A stretch of DNA of 64,000 nt, from positions 810,395 through 874,394 of the forward strand of contig NW_022985179.1 in the NCBI RefSeq assembly GCF_010093535.1, read 5' to 3'. The position numbers and the translations under genes are program-made. A model generated the notes under the pieces. That model worked only from the letters and a program-made list of their open reading frames with translations, was not told where the DNA came from and searched no databases. Below, piece by piece: positions 54,531 through 64,000 of this stretch. The first letter of the stretch is position 1; every line of letters starts with the position of its first letter. This DNA is from Lindgomyces ingoldianus. Lineage: Eukaryota; Ascomycota; Dothideomycetes; Pleosporales; Lindgomycetaceae.

Positions 54531-55291
54531 ATGAGAGCAGAGAGAAAGGAGATGGGAGTTGGGGGTACGGCGGGGAAAAACTTCTTCTGCTTGGGATATT
54601 GGTATATGTGGTAAGCTAGGTTTCCGGAAACGTAAAACGTGGAAAGTGATTGCATCGCTCTCGTGCTGCGTAGTGGAAAAAAACGAGGTTGGGCTCTCTG
54701 CTGGGGTTATTTTCTCCTTCATTTCCAGAAGAAAAAAACATGCCTTGCTTGTTTCCGCAGGGTATACAATCGGGAAAGCCATATTTGTGTTTGGCAGCGC
54801 TCGTAGCTTATTTCGAGGAACAGATATGTCATTGAATCCTCAGCTAAAGATGTCCCCATCCACCATAAACCCTCGAAAAGTCTATCTCCACCATGAAGAC
54901 AGAGAATTCGAGGATTTGCACCACCTCTAAAATAGTAAACCACCTGCAGATGTCTCTGACCAATTGAGAAGATCGAAAAGACAATCCTAAAATCAACTCG
55001 TCCTCAGACCATAAAGTGACGAAAGAAAGAAGAGCAATTACAAGTTCAGGCCATCATAAACGGGAGAGCCGAGAAGAGAATGGAAGATTATGCTCGCAAA
55101 TATGCTCGTGAATACTTTTACACCTCACGTTGGTAGATGCGTCTCTAAAAAAAAAATCTAGAACGGTCCTGCAACTGGTTTGATAGTGCAGGTACGTGAT
55201 CTCATCCCACCGAAAAGTCTCAGTTTGCATATCTGAATCCTTTCTTGCAGCCTTAGACAGAGGACGCGGGCAATGTGGCGAGGGGTTTAGT
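54531..55291. other. Convergent 3' region between the MetE-like gene and STE2
   Basis: About 760 bp with no gene. A short A tract lies at 55147-55156. Confidence 0.5.
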
Positions 55292-56514
55292 TTAGACTCG
55301 GTTGGTGGCAGGACCCCCCTTGACGCTCCACTCTCGATGGACGTGGATGCGTGCGTCGCGCATCGTATCCTTCTCTTTATATGGTAAAGTAGGAGTGGTA
55401 GGGCTATTAGGGTCCTTCATGCTATTCGTATGCATGCTATTGTCGGTGAAGGTACTTTCGCCACCACCGAACTTGCTGTGATTGACGCTGGATCCATCCA
55501 ACGAGCGGCCGAATTGTCCTCCAAGCAGACGTTGATGGGCATCAACGCCACTGGCTCCGATGTTTGGTTCACTAGCCACAACGCCGGCCCAGATGGCGGA
55601 GAGAGGCAAGAAGATGCAGACGATGGTGAGCGTTTGGGAGCCAAGTTCCGGGATTCGTTCGTAGAACTCGAGGATGGAGAATACCGCTGGTTTGGGTTAG
55701 CGATGTCCATTGCAGAATGTAGCCGTAGTTAGTTTGGAGATGGCTTACCTGGAAGGATCATGGTCTGGCATCCCATGATGAAAATAATCTGCATTGGACC
55801 GAACTGGGTCATTCCCAGCCTCCTTCGCTGCACCAAAGCATAGCCAAGCTTGAAGGTGAAGATGGCACAATAGGCCCAGATGGCTATCGCCAGGGTGATG
55901 TACTGCGCGTCAATGAGCCAACCCCAATTCTCCATACTTCCGTTCACCATGGTCTCTTCATTGCTAACAATCGTAACCGCGAACCGCCATCCGACAGCAA
56001 GCAAGGCACACAGGGTAGTCCCAAACATGATCCAGAAGCGCTGAACCTTGGGGGTGGTGAAGCAGACTACCCACACCTGCAGACTCAAAGAGATCATGAC
56101 GAAGACGACTAAGATGATATTCAAGGTGTTGGCAGCAATAGTGGTGGTTTTGTCGGCAGGCGTAATCCGTGAGTAGTCTTGAGAGAGGAAGGTGTAGGGG
56201 TTGAAGTATTCGCTGGTAAGGAAGCAGGCCTGAAGAGTTGTGCGGATTATGTTGACGGTAAGGCAAAGGGCGTTCATGATGAAGATAATAGAGCGACGTT
56301 TCTCTTGCTTGGTGAGGAGAAGAAGAACGATGAGTAGGACGAGCGAAGCTCCGATCTGGCTGCCATAGTTGATGCTAAGTTTGATGCCAAACTTGCGGGC
56401 CCATTCAAGATCGGCGATGGAGGCATGGAACTGCGTGCCATTGGAGTAGAGCAGGGTGAAGGATTGCTGCCACACATCCTTTGGCGGATTCATGCGGTTG
56501 ATGGGGGTCGACAT
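55292..56514 (-). CDS. STE2: Alpha-factor-type pheromone receptor STE2 (GPCR)
   Basis: Two exons on the minus strand: 55749-56514 and 55292-55686, 386 residues. The 62-nt intron lies at MILPG|AVFSILEFYERIPE, just before the last two spans. Seven hydrophobic spans can be followed: GSQIGASLVLLIVLLLL, SIIFIMNALCLTVNII, TIAANTLNIILVVFVMISLSLQVWVV, FWIMFGTTLCALLAVGW, YITLAIAIWAYCAIFTF, MQIIFIMGCQTMILPG and TLTIVCIFLPLSAIWAG. The N-terminus (about 50 residues) has an NGT sequon. The tail is about 90 residues, Ser/Thr/Gly-rich and suited to phosphorylation. It senses the alpha-type mating pheromone and couples to the G protein of the mating MAPK route; in filamentous fungi it also serves chemotropism. 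Confidence 0.94.
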
Positions 56515-57513
56515 GGTGAAGAGATGTTATGTCGACGTCTGGTGGTGTAGAAGATTCTTTGGTTGGGAGGACGGTAAGAAGGTGTGGTCCCAGATGGGGT
56601 AGGAGAAGAAGGGCGTTGAAGGCTATTCTTCGAGGGTAGGATGTAAGGCAAAGAAGTTGAAATGACGGCAGTAGATGTCCTTGGGCAGGCACGTTCGGGA
56701 CGAATAAGGAAAGGTTGAAAGGAAGAAGTTCGAAGGAGTTGCAGGGTTTGAAGGCGAGTACTTGAAGCAACTGGAGAGAGTAAAAAGATTGTAGGCTGGA
56801 AATGAGGCAACATAATAGCAAGATCGGGGAGGCACTCCCCTTTAGCATTGTGGTGTTGGGGAAGGAGCGTGTGAGGAGAACAATAGTAACGGAAGACCCA
56901 GCTCGACAGACTTGTGGTGGGATTCACTACCACACTGACTCTTGCACACATCTGGCCTGCGTTTCAGAAACCCATCGCCTAAGTCGCTGTGCCTGAGACA
57001 CGGCAGAGATTCTTGACATTGTTCTTCAGGAGCTGAGGCTCTTCACCCTGACTTACCACAATTTGTAAGCTCTTAGCGAACAGGTATTAGTATGAGGTTC
57101 GCTAGCGTGCGGCCTGTGGAAGATTGGGGCGACTAGCGCAGATATCCTTACTATTGTTCTTCGGGCTCTTTGTCTGGGCTGTGAGTCTTGTGAATTCGTT
57201 TTGCACAAAATAGGGAACATGGAAGAGAGAAGGAAGATGAGGATTCGTGAATGGATTTACCATTAAATGCTGCCCTTTATACTACATGGGCCAAATGCCT
57301 GGTGGTTGAATTGCGAAAGTTTTGCTTAGGCTAGGGTGGAGGTGAAATCTTGGTGCTGAGGCTTGTGGTTTCCCCGGGCTCGCACGGACCCGTGCTAAAC
57401 AACATAAGCCTGAAGCGCGTCGTTGCCTCACATGACTCCGCGATTCCGCGATCCTGCCAGTCTCCACAAACCGACGCGACACACCCCGCCGACTCAGCAC
57501 ATCGACGCACAAC
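56515..57513. promoter_or_regulatory. Divergent promoter region of STE2 and the BRCT gene
   Basis: 1.0 kb between start codons. The STE2 side is rich in GA on the + strand (CT leader on the minus strand, with open frames I treat as leader). No gene seen. Confidence 0.5.
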
Positions 57514-59471
57514 ATGGCCTGGAAGCTGTTGGAGCGGTCGGCGGCAAGCCAAGATGTTGCACAGCATGATCTCACGCAGACTCACTTATTCTACCATCTT
57601 GTCCTAGGTCCGAAAGAACGCCTGTCGGTTATTCCAACTAAAGATGTCCAGGACGAGCTCAACGCCCTTGGTCGAATATGTAAGTACTCCACTCCTTGTG
57701 CTCATGTGTTATTTAAATGACTTTGGCTCAGTAATTGGGCCCTGGGGTGTGAAGTTGGAGGCACTGAATGATGATCTCGCAATCCAACCTGCACGTCCCC
57801 GCAACTGCGTGGGGATCGACGCACCAGTTGAGATGTATACATTGAATCAGCGCGCTACAAACGGCAACCCTGTCCCAACAGAAATCATATTCCTTCGAGA
57901 AGACGATAAGATCTACTGGACCAAAACAGGTGGCAACCTGACTCTACGCTACAATCCGTCTGAGGTTCAAGTCAACAGCTCCGAGACAGGCCAGGCCGAG
58001 ATACCCCTGTCTGAAGAGCTAGATGAAACGCATGTCCTTCCCAGCCGCGAAGATTCTCGAGCCGAATCGGAAGAGACCGAAGATGAAGATCTCGACCAGA
58101 CGATTACGGCAGCTGCCATCTCGCGTGCGACCCCGCACCCCTCTGCAGCACGTTCAGAGGTCGTTCAGGAGACTCCGACTGCTAATCGTGTCACACAGGC
58201 CGCGGAGTGGGCTTCTAAGGCGGCCAAAAATGTCGTTACTTCTGACACGGTAGAGAACACGCCTCCAGAGGGCTCCTCTGGTATGGAGATATATTCCACC
58301 GCCCCTCCAAAACTAAATGCTGGAATTCCAACAGGCCCCAATCGTGAACAGTCAAAAGGGAGTGATATCTACGAGGCTGTTGAAGAGACTTTAGTTGGCG
58401 CCACAGAAGCGCATGACATGAGTCCTAGGCTCGGTCAGGTTGGACACGATACAGTTTCTGTCCGCAATAAGTTGAAGACAGAGGGCAAGACGGAGTCTGA
58501 GCAAGGGTGTCCAGCTGCAAATGAACCGCAGCGACGTGGTCGCCGAACGCTTCAATCTGTCAGCATCTCCAAGTCGAAATCGGGAAAGAAACGACCAAGC
58601 CTCTCTCCAGTCTCCGACAGAGAGTCCGTTAGCTCAACACCAACTCACCCCAGGAAGCGAGCGAAGAAAATCAATGAAGACAGCCAGGAGGCAATGCCCG
58701 CGACCACAATGGCTGGCTCCCAACATGAGGATGCAGAGGATGGTACATATAAAGGGACGAAACCGAGAGTCGCTTTTAGCAACTCTAGCATTGAGGAAAC
58801 AAGCCAATTCTTCAAATTCTTCAAGCGACAGGGCGGTATCAAAGTTGAGTCGGTCAAGGACGGGAACTGCAACATCCTTTGGTAAGCACCCAATCCATCA
58901 AACATTGTCGCATAACTAAGATGCTTCTAGCGTACGCCCCGGCACCCTTAACAAGACCATGAAACTTCTCCAATGCATCGCTCTCGGCATCCCCATCGTA
59001 ACCGACAAATGGCTCCAGGACAGCGCTGAGAAGACACACTTCCTCGACATAAAGCCCTACATCCCTTCGATCCCGACCCTCGAAAAAGAGCTTAAATTCT
59101 CACTTGCGGCTGTCTGGTCAACCCCCCAATCCGATCTCCTCGCTGGGAAGGTTGTCTACTTTACACCAGCCCTGAAGCAGGTGTACAACAAATGGAGAGA
59201 CGTCGAGGAGCTATGCAAGGCCATCGGAGCTCGACGAGTGATGTCGAAGCCCGGCAAGGAGGTCAGAGATGGTTCGGATATAGTGACTCTTGCGCTAGGA
59301 GAAGACGACCCAGATCTAGCCGTATTGATCGAAAAGGGGTACACGTGCTATTCAAAAGACCTTCTTACGGTCGGCATTCTTCGCGGGGATATTGATCTCG
59401 AGAGTGGAGAGTTTAAGATCAAGCCTGATGCCGGCAAGCCGAAAAAGAAAGGCCGTGGAAGGAAGAGCTAG
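57514..59471 (+). CDS. Tandem-BRCT DNA-damage-type protein
   Basis: Three exons: 57514-57679, 57732-58881, 58931-59471, 618 residues. The N-terminal region of about 150 residues is folded-looking (HLFYHLVLGPKERLSVIP, then IGPWGVKLEAL), but I cannot assign a domain; an FHA-like or other module is possible. The middle (about 150-430) is acidic, Ser/Thr/Pro-rich and disordered, with several SQ/TQ sites (TQAA, SQHED, SQEA). The C-terminus has two BRCT repeats: RVAFSNSSIEETSQFFKFF to IPIVTDKWLQDS, then LLAGKVVYFTPALKQ to GYTCYSKDLLTVGIL. It ends in KPKKKGRGRKS, a basic nuclear-type tail. By architecture it may read phosphorylated chromatin or repair partners, like MDC1/NBS1-type proteins. Which ortholog it is remains open. 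Confidence 0.87.
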
Positions 59472-60246
59472 GCTTTTGACAACTTCTCTAAAACCAAAAA
59501 AATACTCTTCCGCTTGCTATGAGGCACTTCGGCGCAGTTTTCTAAACCTAGGGCGGCGAACGATGTAGGAACGCGGTGCATTTATCCTTCATAGTCCATT
59601 CGGAAACACTTCACATTGAGCAGCTGTGTTAACTACAAGGTACAGGATCGATAAGAAGGACGTCAGCACATGTTGAAGCAATTGAACAACTAGCAACTAG
59701 CAGACAAGCTCCATGATGAAGAGGCTAACAACGAAGCTCTCGTTAAGGAAACATCTGCAATCAAGCCAATATATACACTTTCTTCTTCTCAGTCATCTGT
59801 TTATATCTTGGCTAAAATCGAATGGAAACTATGATCCTTTGAGCACCCCGTACGTAAAACTAGGTCTCACCTAGTGAACTCACAAGGGCTACACACATCC
59901 AGAAGGATCCCTGCTAGGATAAGATGTGATGTAAAAGACCGTGCTCGTCATTTATGTTTCTAATTCTTAGCACAGGATAGAGCCCTTTGGCATCGGACAA
60001 ACTTCTCCGGTCCTATTTAAATTTTTTTTGGGATAAGACTATTCTCATATCCAGCTTCAAGAGCGTGGGTACTTATTAGCCCACAGTCTATTCGCAACGA
60101 AAAGTTTCAAAATAGAGAATGTGTATCAGAATAGTGGTATCATTTTTCATTCCATATATCACAGTTGCTCGCAATATCAAACCGCTAAACGCCTCCCATG
60201 AAATGCCGAACCCCCTCTATATTCCCCCACTCTACTTCACATCATC
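59472..60246. other. Convergent 3' region between BRCT gene and ERV41
   Basis: About 775 bp, AT-leaning, no gene supported. Confidence 0.5.
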
Positions 60247-61569
60247 TTAATCATAACTCATCTTCTCGGACGCCTTAAACCCACCACCCAACATCCCCAT
60301 ACTCTCTCCTCTCCTCTTCCCCCTCCGTCCCCAGACCTCCAATCCCCAGTCAAAAAGCTGCCACGCCCAACCACCAGCCACCATAACCCCACTAACCACA
60401 TTCACCAACCTCACAATCAGCCCAAGAAACCCGCCCCACTCCTCTGCAATCGTAAGTGTGATCGGCTCAATATCAAATTTCACAAATATTCCCGGGACGT
60501 AATTCTCCCCGACAGCGTGGCTTTGCGAAGTGACTGCGTACTGATTTGTTTTGATAGCGTGCGGGGAGTAGAAGATTGATTTTGCGGGGTGCGAGGGGTT
60601 TTTGTTTACGGTTTCAAGGAGTGGGAGGAGCGAGGCGTCGTCGGTGTAGATGGTGGGCACAATGGAAAGGTAGTATTGGTATTTGAAGAAGTGAGTTGGG
60701 GTGGTTGTGATGGTATTGTCGAGCGGGTTTTCCAGGGATGGGTAGAAAGGGCCGAAGGAGAGTTCGTTGATTTGGTGGGAGAAGTTGAAGGCTGGGGATG
60801 GTGTTAGTATCATCTAGTCGAGAAGGAAGAAGTAGACTGGGAGAAGCACAAAGGGAGGGATGCTGTATGCCTTACAAGAATGATCCAAATGCTCCCCAAA
60901 CTCTGCATACCCGTGTCCCCTAGCCGTAATATGGAAATCACCCTGCACTTTATTCCCCTCCAGACTCCCAAATATCCTACATGCATCTGGCGGATTGCCG
61001 CGCAATTTCGGCGTTTTGGGAAACTTCTTCCGCTTCCTTGCCGCGCCCAATTGATCATGTACATCCCAGAGCTCCTCCCAGCCAGGCAGTCCATCGTCGC
61101 CCTCTCCTAGTTTGTGCACGTCTTTGCCTTTGCCCCACTGCGACCATGACGTCGGATCCTTGCGTAACATGTCCCCGGCAAGCGTTCTGTCGCCCGCCGC
61201 ATCTTGCATGTTGACGTGGAGGTCGGCGCAGTTCATGGCGACGACGATGTCGAGGTTGATTTGTAGGTCGTGTGAGACACCCTTTTCAACCGAGAAGTTC
61301 TGCGTCGTGGTGCCGGTGAACCATCGTGAGATTTCGGAAAACGCCAGGTACACGCATGTTAATATCAGCGTAGCGGTCCAAAGCGACGAGTTGCGGCCGC
61401 GAGTTAGGTAGGTTTGTTTGGTTTTGGCTGGAGCATCTCAGTACGCGCCCAATGCCTGCAGAATGTACAGACAGAGTAATGACTTACGGAATGCATCAAA
61501 ACTTGCCAATCCTCCCTTCGCCTGCCCAAACGCCTCGTCCGAGAGACCACTCTCTGTGAATCCGTTCAT
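60247..61569 (-). CDS. ERV41: ER-Golgi cargo receptor component ERV41 (ERGIC2)
   Basis: Three exons on the minus strand: 61488-61569, 60876-61427, 60247-60791, 392 residues. The first intron (60 nt) joins LASFDAF to PKTKQTYLTRGR, matching the family. The second (84 nt) joins HLDHS to SFNFSHQINELSFGPFYPSL. A first span (SLWTATLILTCVYLAFSEI) is followed by the large lumenal domain (VEKGVSHDLQINLDIVVAMNC, AGDRTLAGDMLRKD) and the second span GGFLGLIVRLVNVVSGVMVAGGW near the C-terminus. The tail is cytosolic and basic. With ERV46 it forms a complex cycling in COPII/COPI vesicles and retrieves ER proteins. An ERV46 gene is not in this window. Confidence 0.93.
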
Positions 61570-61983
61570 CGGGCAGTTGGTGGGCGAGTCGCGCAATGAG
61601 GGCACAGCTAGCCCGGAAGCAACTCTAGAAACAATGCGAAAGGAAAGAGTGGAAGAAGGGAGGGAAGAGGGTGACGTGAATAGTTTCGGTAGGGTTTGGT
61701 GAAAGAGGACACCTTAAAGTTTCAGCCCTATCTACAGCACGGACCACATATGCACGTGCTTAGGATTCAGCTGCAACCTCCACCATCGCGTATACTCTCC
61801 TCTCTCCTTTGCTTGTTTCATTACTACTTCACGTTACTTTCAAGGATTCAATTCGGATAGGTGGGGTATGGGTTGAGTTTGTCGAGTCATCTAATGAAGC
61901 CATCATGATCCATCGCTATCAGCTTTTCTAGCCCGTGGGAAGTCCTTTGCCCTCAAAAATCAAAGGCTAAGCCATGAGCAATT
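61570..61983. other. Intergenic region upstream of ERV41
   Basis: About 410 bp between the ERV41 ATG and the stop codon of the next minus-strand gene; no coding support. CT-rich leader near 61620-61680 on the minus strand. Confidence 0.5.
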
Positions 61984-62726
61984 TTATGCCCTCTCGTCGT
62001 TCTTGAGAACATCATAAATTACCCCTCCAGTAATACCACCCTGCCTTGGACCCCCTCTAGCATCAATTCCAGCATGCACATCTCGTAATTGGAAATTCGC
62101 CTCCGCAACCCTTCCCGGATCCTTTTTCGTTCCGATTTCCTGGTTAAAAGAAGCATTCGGCGCGCAATTGTCAAAACCGCCCTCAATGATGTTTTCCCCC
62201 TTCGGCTTTAGATCTCCATGATTACGTGCAAGGCCCGCTGACCCGACATAGCCTCCAGTTCGAACGACCGGAACATTTCCTTCGTCCGCTGAGCCTCCAG
62301 TCGTACCATACATCGGCCCAACGTCAGAGTCTTTGCTAAGTCCTCGTCCAGCATTCAATTGAGACGTCTCGCTCCAGCCTTCTTGCGCCTCACGTGCCTC
62401 GGCGTCCAGGGCCGGCTCCAACCTAGCGGCATTGGAAGTGTCTGTTACGTTTGTGGTAGTAGATTTGGAAGGCTGTTTTGAGGCTGCGGCGTGTGGATTG
62501 CCATCACCGAAAGACCCGTCACCCTTTAGGGACTCGGCGGCGAGGGAATCGGATGTAATTATGCCGACGGCCTCATGAATCTCTTGGTTGGAGCGAGGGT
62601 CTGTGGTAATCTTGAAGGAAGTCAGGACACTCTAAAGAGGAGTTTATTCGGTTCGGGGCTTTAAGGATATTGAAACTCGCGTGAAGACGACTAGGTGCGT
62701 ACCTTTTGTCCCGCGGAAGATGACAT
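61984..62726 (-). CDS. Small hydrophilic protein of unknown function (conserved in fungi, by appearance)
   Basis: Two exons on the minus strand: 62703-62726 and 61984-62631, 223 residues. The first exon holds only eight codons (MSSSAGQK) before a 71-nt intron with GTACGC donor and CTTTAG acceptor; exon 2 continues SVLTSFKITTDPRSNQEIHEAVG. The protein is rich in Gly, Asp, Asn and Ala, with no membrane span, no cysteine cluster and little hydrophobic core. It ends GGPRQGGITGGVIYDVLKNDERA (read GGPRQGGITGG then VIYDVLKNDERA). This composition resembles LEA-like or hydrophilin proteins linked to stress and conidia, but that is inference. It is in tandem with a second small hydrophilic gene on the same strand. 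Confidence 0.78.
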
Positions 62727-63281
62727 GGTGGCAATGTTTTGAAGTGGCAGTTATCTTCAAAATCGATGTAATTAGGATTGCAGTTTTCCAGAGAGCTGGC
62801 TATATCAGAGATGGTAGCTTCAGAGGTAGCAGCACGAGAAGAGGGGACAAATATACTTCTTGCTCAAGCCGTATATGACATTGCCTCCACATGATGTCAC
62901 AGGGCCCGCTTTTTCAAGTCCCGCCACAACGCCACAGCCGAAGGAGGCTGATCTAAAAGTTCTCCAGATCGTTTCACGATTTGAAATTTCTGCTATCCTA
63001 GTTATGCGGATTAACAACATGCTCAGAAGCACATGCTCAGGAAGCAGGTTCTGAGGGCCGGCAGCAGCGCAGGGAATCTTCACACCAGGTTACCAATTAC
63101 ATATTTTGTATAAAAAAATGGTTTAATTTTTTTTAAAGTAAAATTAATTTTTTCAATTCTGTGCCATGTCGTTATGCTTACGCATTCGAACCTACTCTGA
63201 TTTTCTTCAATGAAGTGTCGACGAATCCAAGTACAACTGTGATGGTGGTATCCTCACGCCGAACGTGCCCAAATGCAAGTC
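62727..63281. other. Intergenic region between the two hydrophilic-protein genes
   Basis: 555 bp. 63100-63160 is nearly pure A/T with A and T runs. No gene supported. Confidence 0.5.
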
Positions 63282-63683
63282 CTACTTCTGCAGTCCACTA
63301 CTCGGGTTGCTCTTTTGCGGGTATCCGTGGTCTGGACTTGTCGTATCAGCAAGTCCCGGCTTATTCTTAGCATCCCGCGTAACAGCATCATTTGGAATTC
63401 CGCTCAGATCATCATGAGCTTGACGTCCCGCTTCCGCCGCAGCGTTGGTCTTCCATGCCTCGCCGGTCGTTCGAACACCACTGGTAGCGGTAGCTGGCTC
63501 GCGGAGAGTGTCACCCCCGAGGCCGGCGTGGGAAAGGTCATCTTGCCGGCCGCCGGCACTAACGTTGACAGTGCAAGCATCGGCCGAGTTCCAGTCAGAA
63601 GTAACTGGCGGTTGCTCTGGGAGTGGAAGGCTTGACTGAACTTCCTCAATGATCCTCGACTTTGGGGGAGTAGTGTGTGGCAT
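63282..63683 (-). CDS. Small hydrophilic protein of unknown function
   Basis: A single coding exon of 133 residues. I start it at the ATG at 63683 (MPHTTPPKSRIIEEVQ). A longer frame begins at 63764, but a clear 3' splice signal (CTAACGAGTTTGCAG) sits between them, with a GTAAGT donor at 63818. So 63692-63818 is probably a 127-nt intron in the 5' leader. The sequence is Asp/Asn/Gly/Ala-rich: SDWNSADACTVNVSAGG, LREPATATSGVRTTGEAWKTN (in parts), IPNDAVTRDAKNKPGLADTT and YPQKSNPSSGLQK. It has no signal peptide or membrane span. Motifs such as NSADA..NVG and IPNDAV recur in fungal hypothetical proteins, but no function is known to me. Confidence 0.75.
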   Translation of the reverse strand: MPHTTPPKSRIIEEVQSSLPLPEQPPVTSDWNSADACTVNVSAGGRQDDLSHAGLGGDTLREPATATSGVRTTGEAWKTNAAAEAGRQAHDDLSGIPNDAVTRDAKNKPGLADTTSPDHGYPQKSNPSSGLQK

Positions 63684-64000
63684 AATGGATTCTGCAAACT
63701 CGTTAGACTCAGGAGTTCGACGTCTACTACCCTGGTGATGAGAGATGCACTCTAGGAGCCCCATAGAAGGCCTCTGAACCTAGAGTTGGGCCTAGTATAT
63801 GAAATCAACGTCACTTACGATTGAGTATGTCGAAGCTAAAACAATCAGTTGCAGCAAAAGAAATGTGGTATGGAACTGAGGTGCTGAAATGGGATAAAGA
63901 AAATTGCTATCTCTTGAAGCTGCGCTCTGTATTTATGGTAGACCATCGTTAGTGGGGGCCGTGACGTCAGAAATATGCCATCGAAGATTTCTATAAGCTG
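63684..64000. other. 5' leader intron and promoter of the right-most gene
   Basis: Holds the proposed leader intron (63692-63818, GTAAGT..TTTGCAG) and upstream sequence to the window edge. A possible TATA-like sequence (complement of TATTTATGG, about 63931-63939) lies upstream of the leader exon. Confidence 0.5.

Noticed and set aside
54306..54782. Long minus frame over the MetE-like last exon
   Set aside because: It is the antisense shadow of a well supported exon.

Overview
This is a stretch of nuclear genome from a filamentous ascomycete. The evidence is short spliceosomal introns (mostly 45-90 nt, GTNNGT donors, CTAAC/CTGAC-like branch sites, YAG acceptors), G- or C-biased wobble positions in genes, and a gene set typical of Pezizomycotina (PFA3, STE2, SSN3, Bys1-type and CAP-type secreted proteins, Zn2Cys6 regulator). 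The sequence around the SSN3 start and the very AT-rich island near 27 kb recall Leotiomycetes, but that placement is inference. I see no rRNA, tRNA, CRISPR array or intact transposon. Twenty-six protein genes are called, most with exon structures worked out by hand from splice signals, reading frame and family conservation.

Layout. 1-4.9 kb: the 3' end of an unknown gene, an F-box/2EXR-like protein, a FAM32A-like nucleolar protein and a small spliced orphan. 4.9-9 kb: a 4-kb gene desert. 9-17.4 kb: an accessory-looking block on the + strand with an amino-acid permease, a Zn2Cys6 regulator and a DHA-type MFS exporter. A perfect 23-bp palindrome containing CGG-N13-CCG lies between regulator and exporter. 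18.2-22.6 kb: divergent PFA3 palmitoyltransferase and a GT25-like glycosyltransferase, with a 26-nt C tract between them. 22.6-27.9 kb: a 5.2-kb gene-poor, partly AT-rich stretch that looks like mutated repeat DNA.

27.9-47 kb is a dense housekeeping block: FZO1 (mitochondrial fusion), DID4/VPS2 (ESCRT-III), PTC1 (PP2C), SNF4 (AMPK gamma), an unnamed conserved protein, RIB1 (riboflavin synthesis), a VPS73-like transporter and SSN3 (Mediator CDK8). A 2.7-kb weakly coding gap at 38.7-41.3 kb interrupts it. 49-54.5 kb holds two secreted proteins (CAP/PR-1 and Bys1) and a MetE C-terminal-like enzyme. 55-64 kb holds STE2 (pheromone receptor), a BRCT protein, ERV41 (ER-Golgi cargo) and two small hydrophilic proteins of unknown function.

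Functional links: the regulator/exporter pair is the best candidate for a co-regulated local module. SNF4, PTC1 and SSN3 are all signalling regulators, but their closeness need not mean co-function. The most unusual observations are a SNF4 intron without a usable GT-AG solution in frame, a 12-codon terminal exon that completes RIB1, and in-frame introns in FZO1 and the glycosyltransferase that a simple ORF caller would read through.
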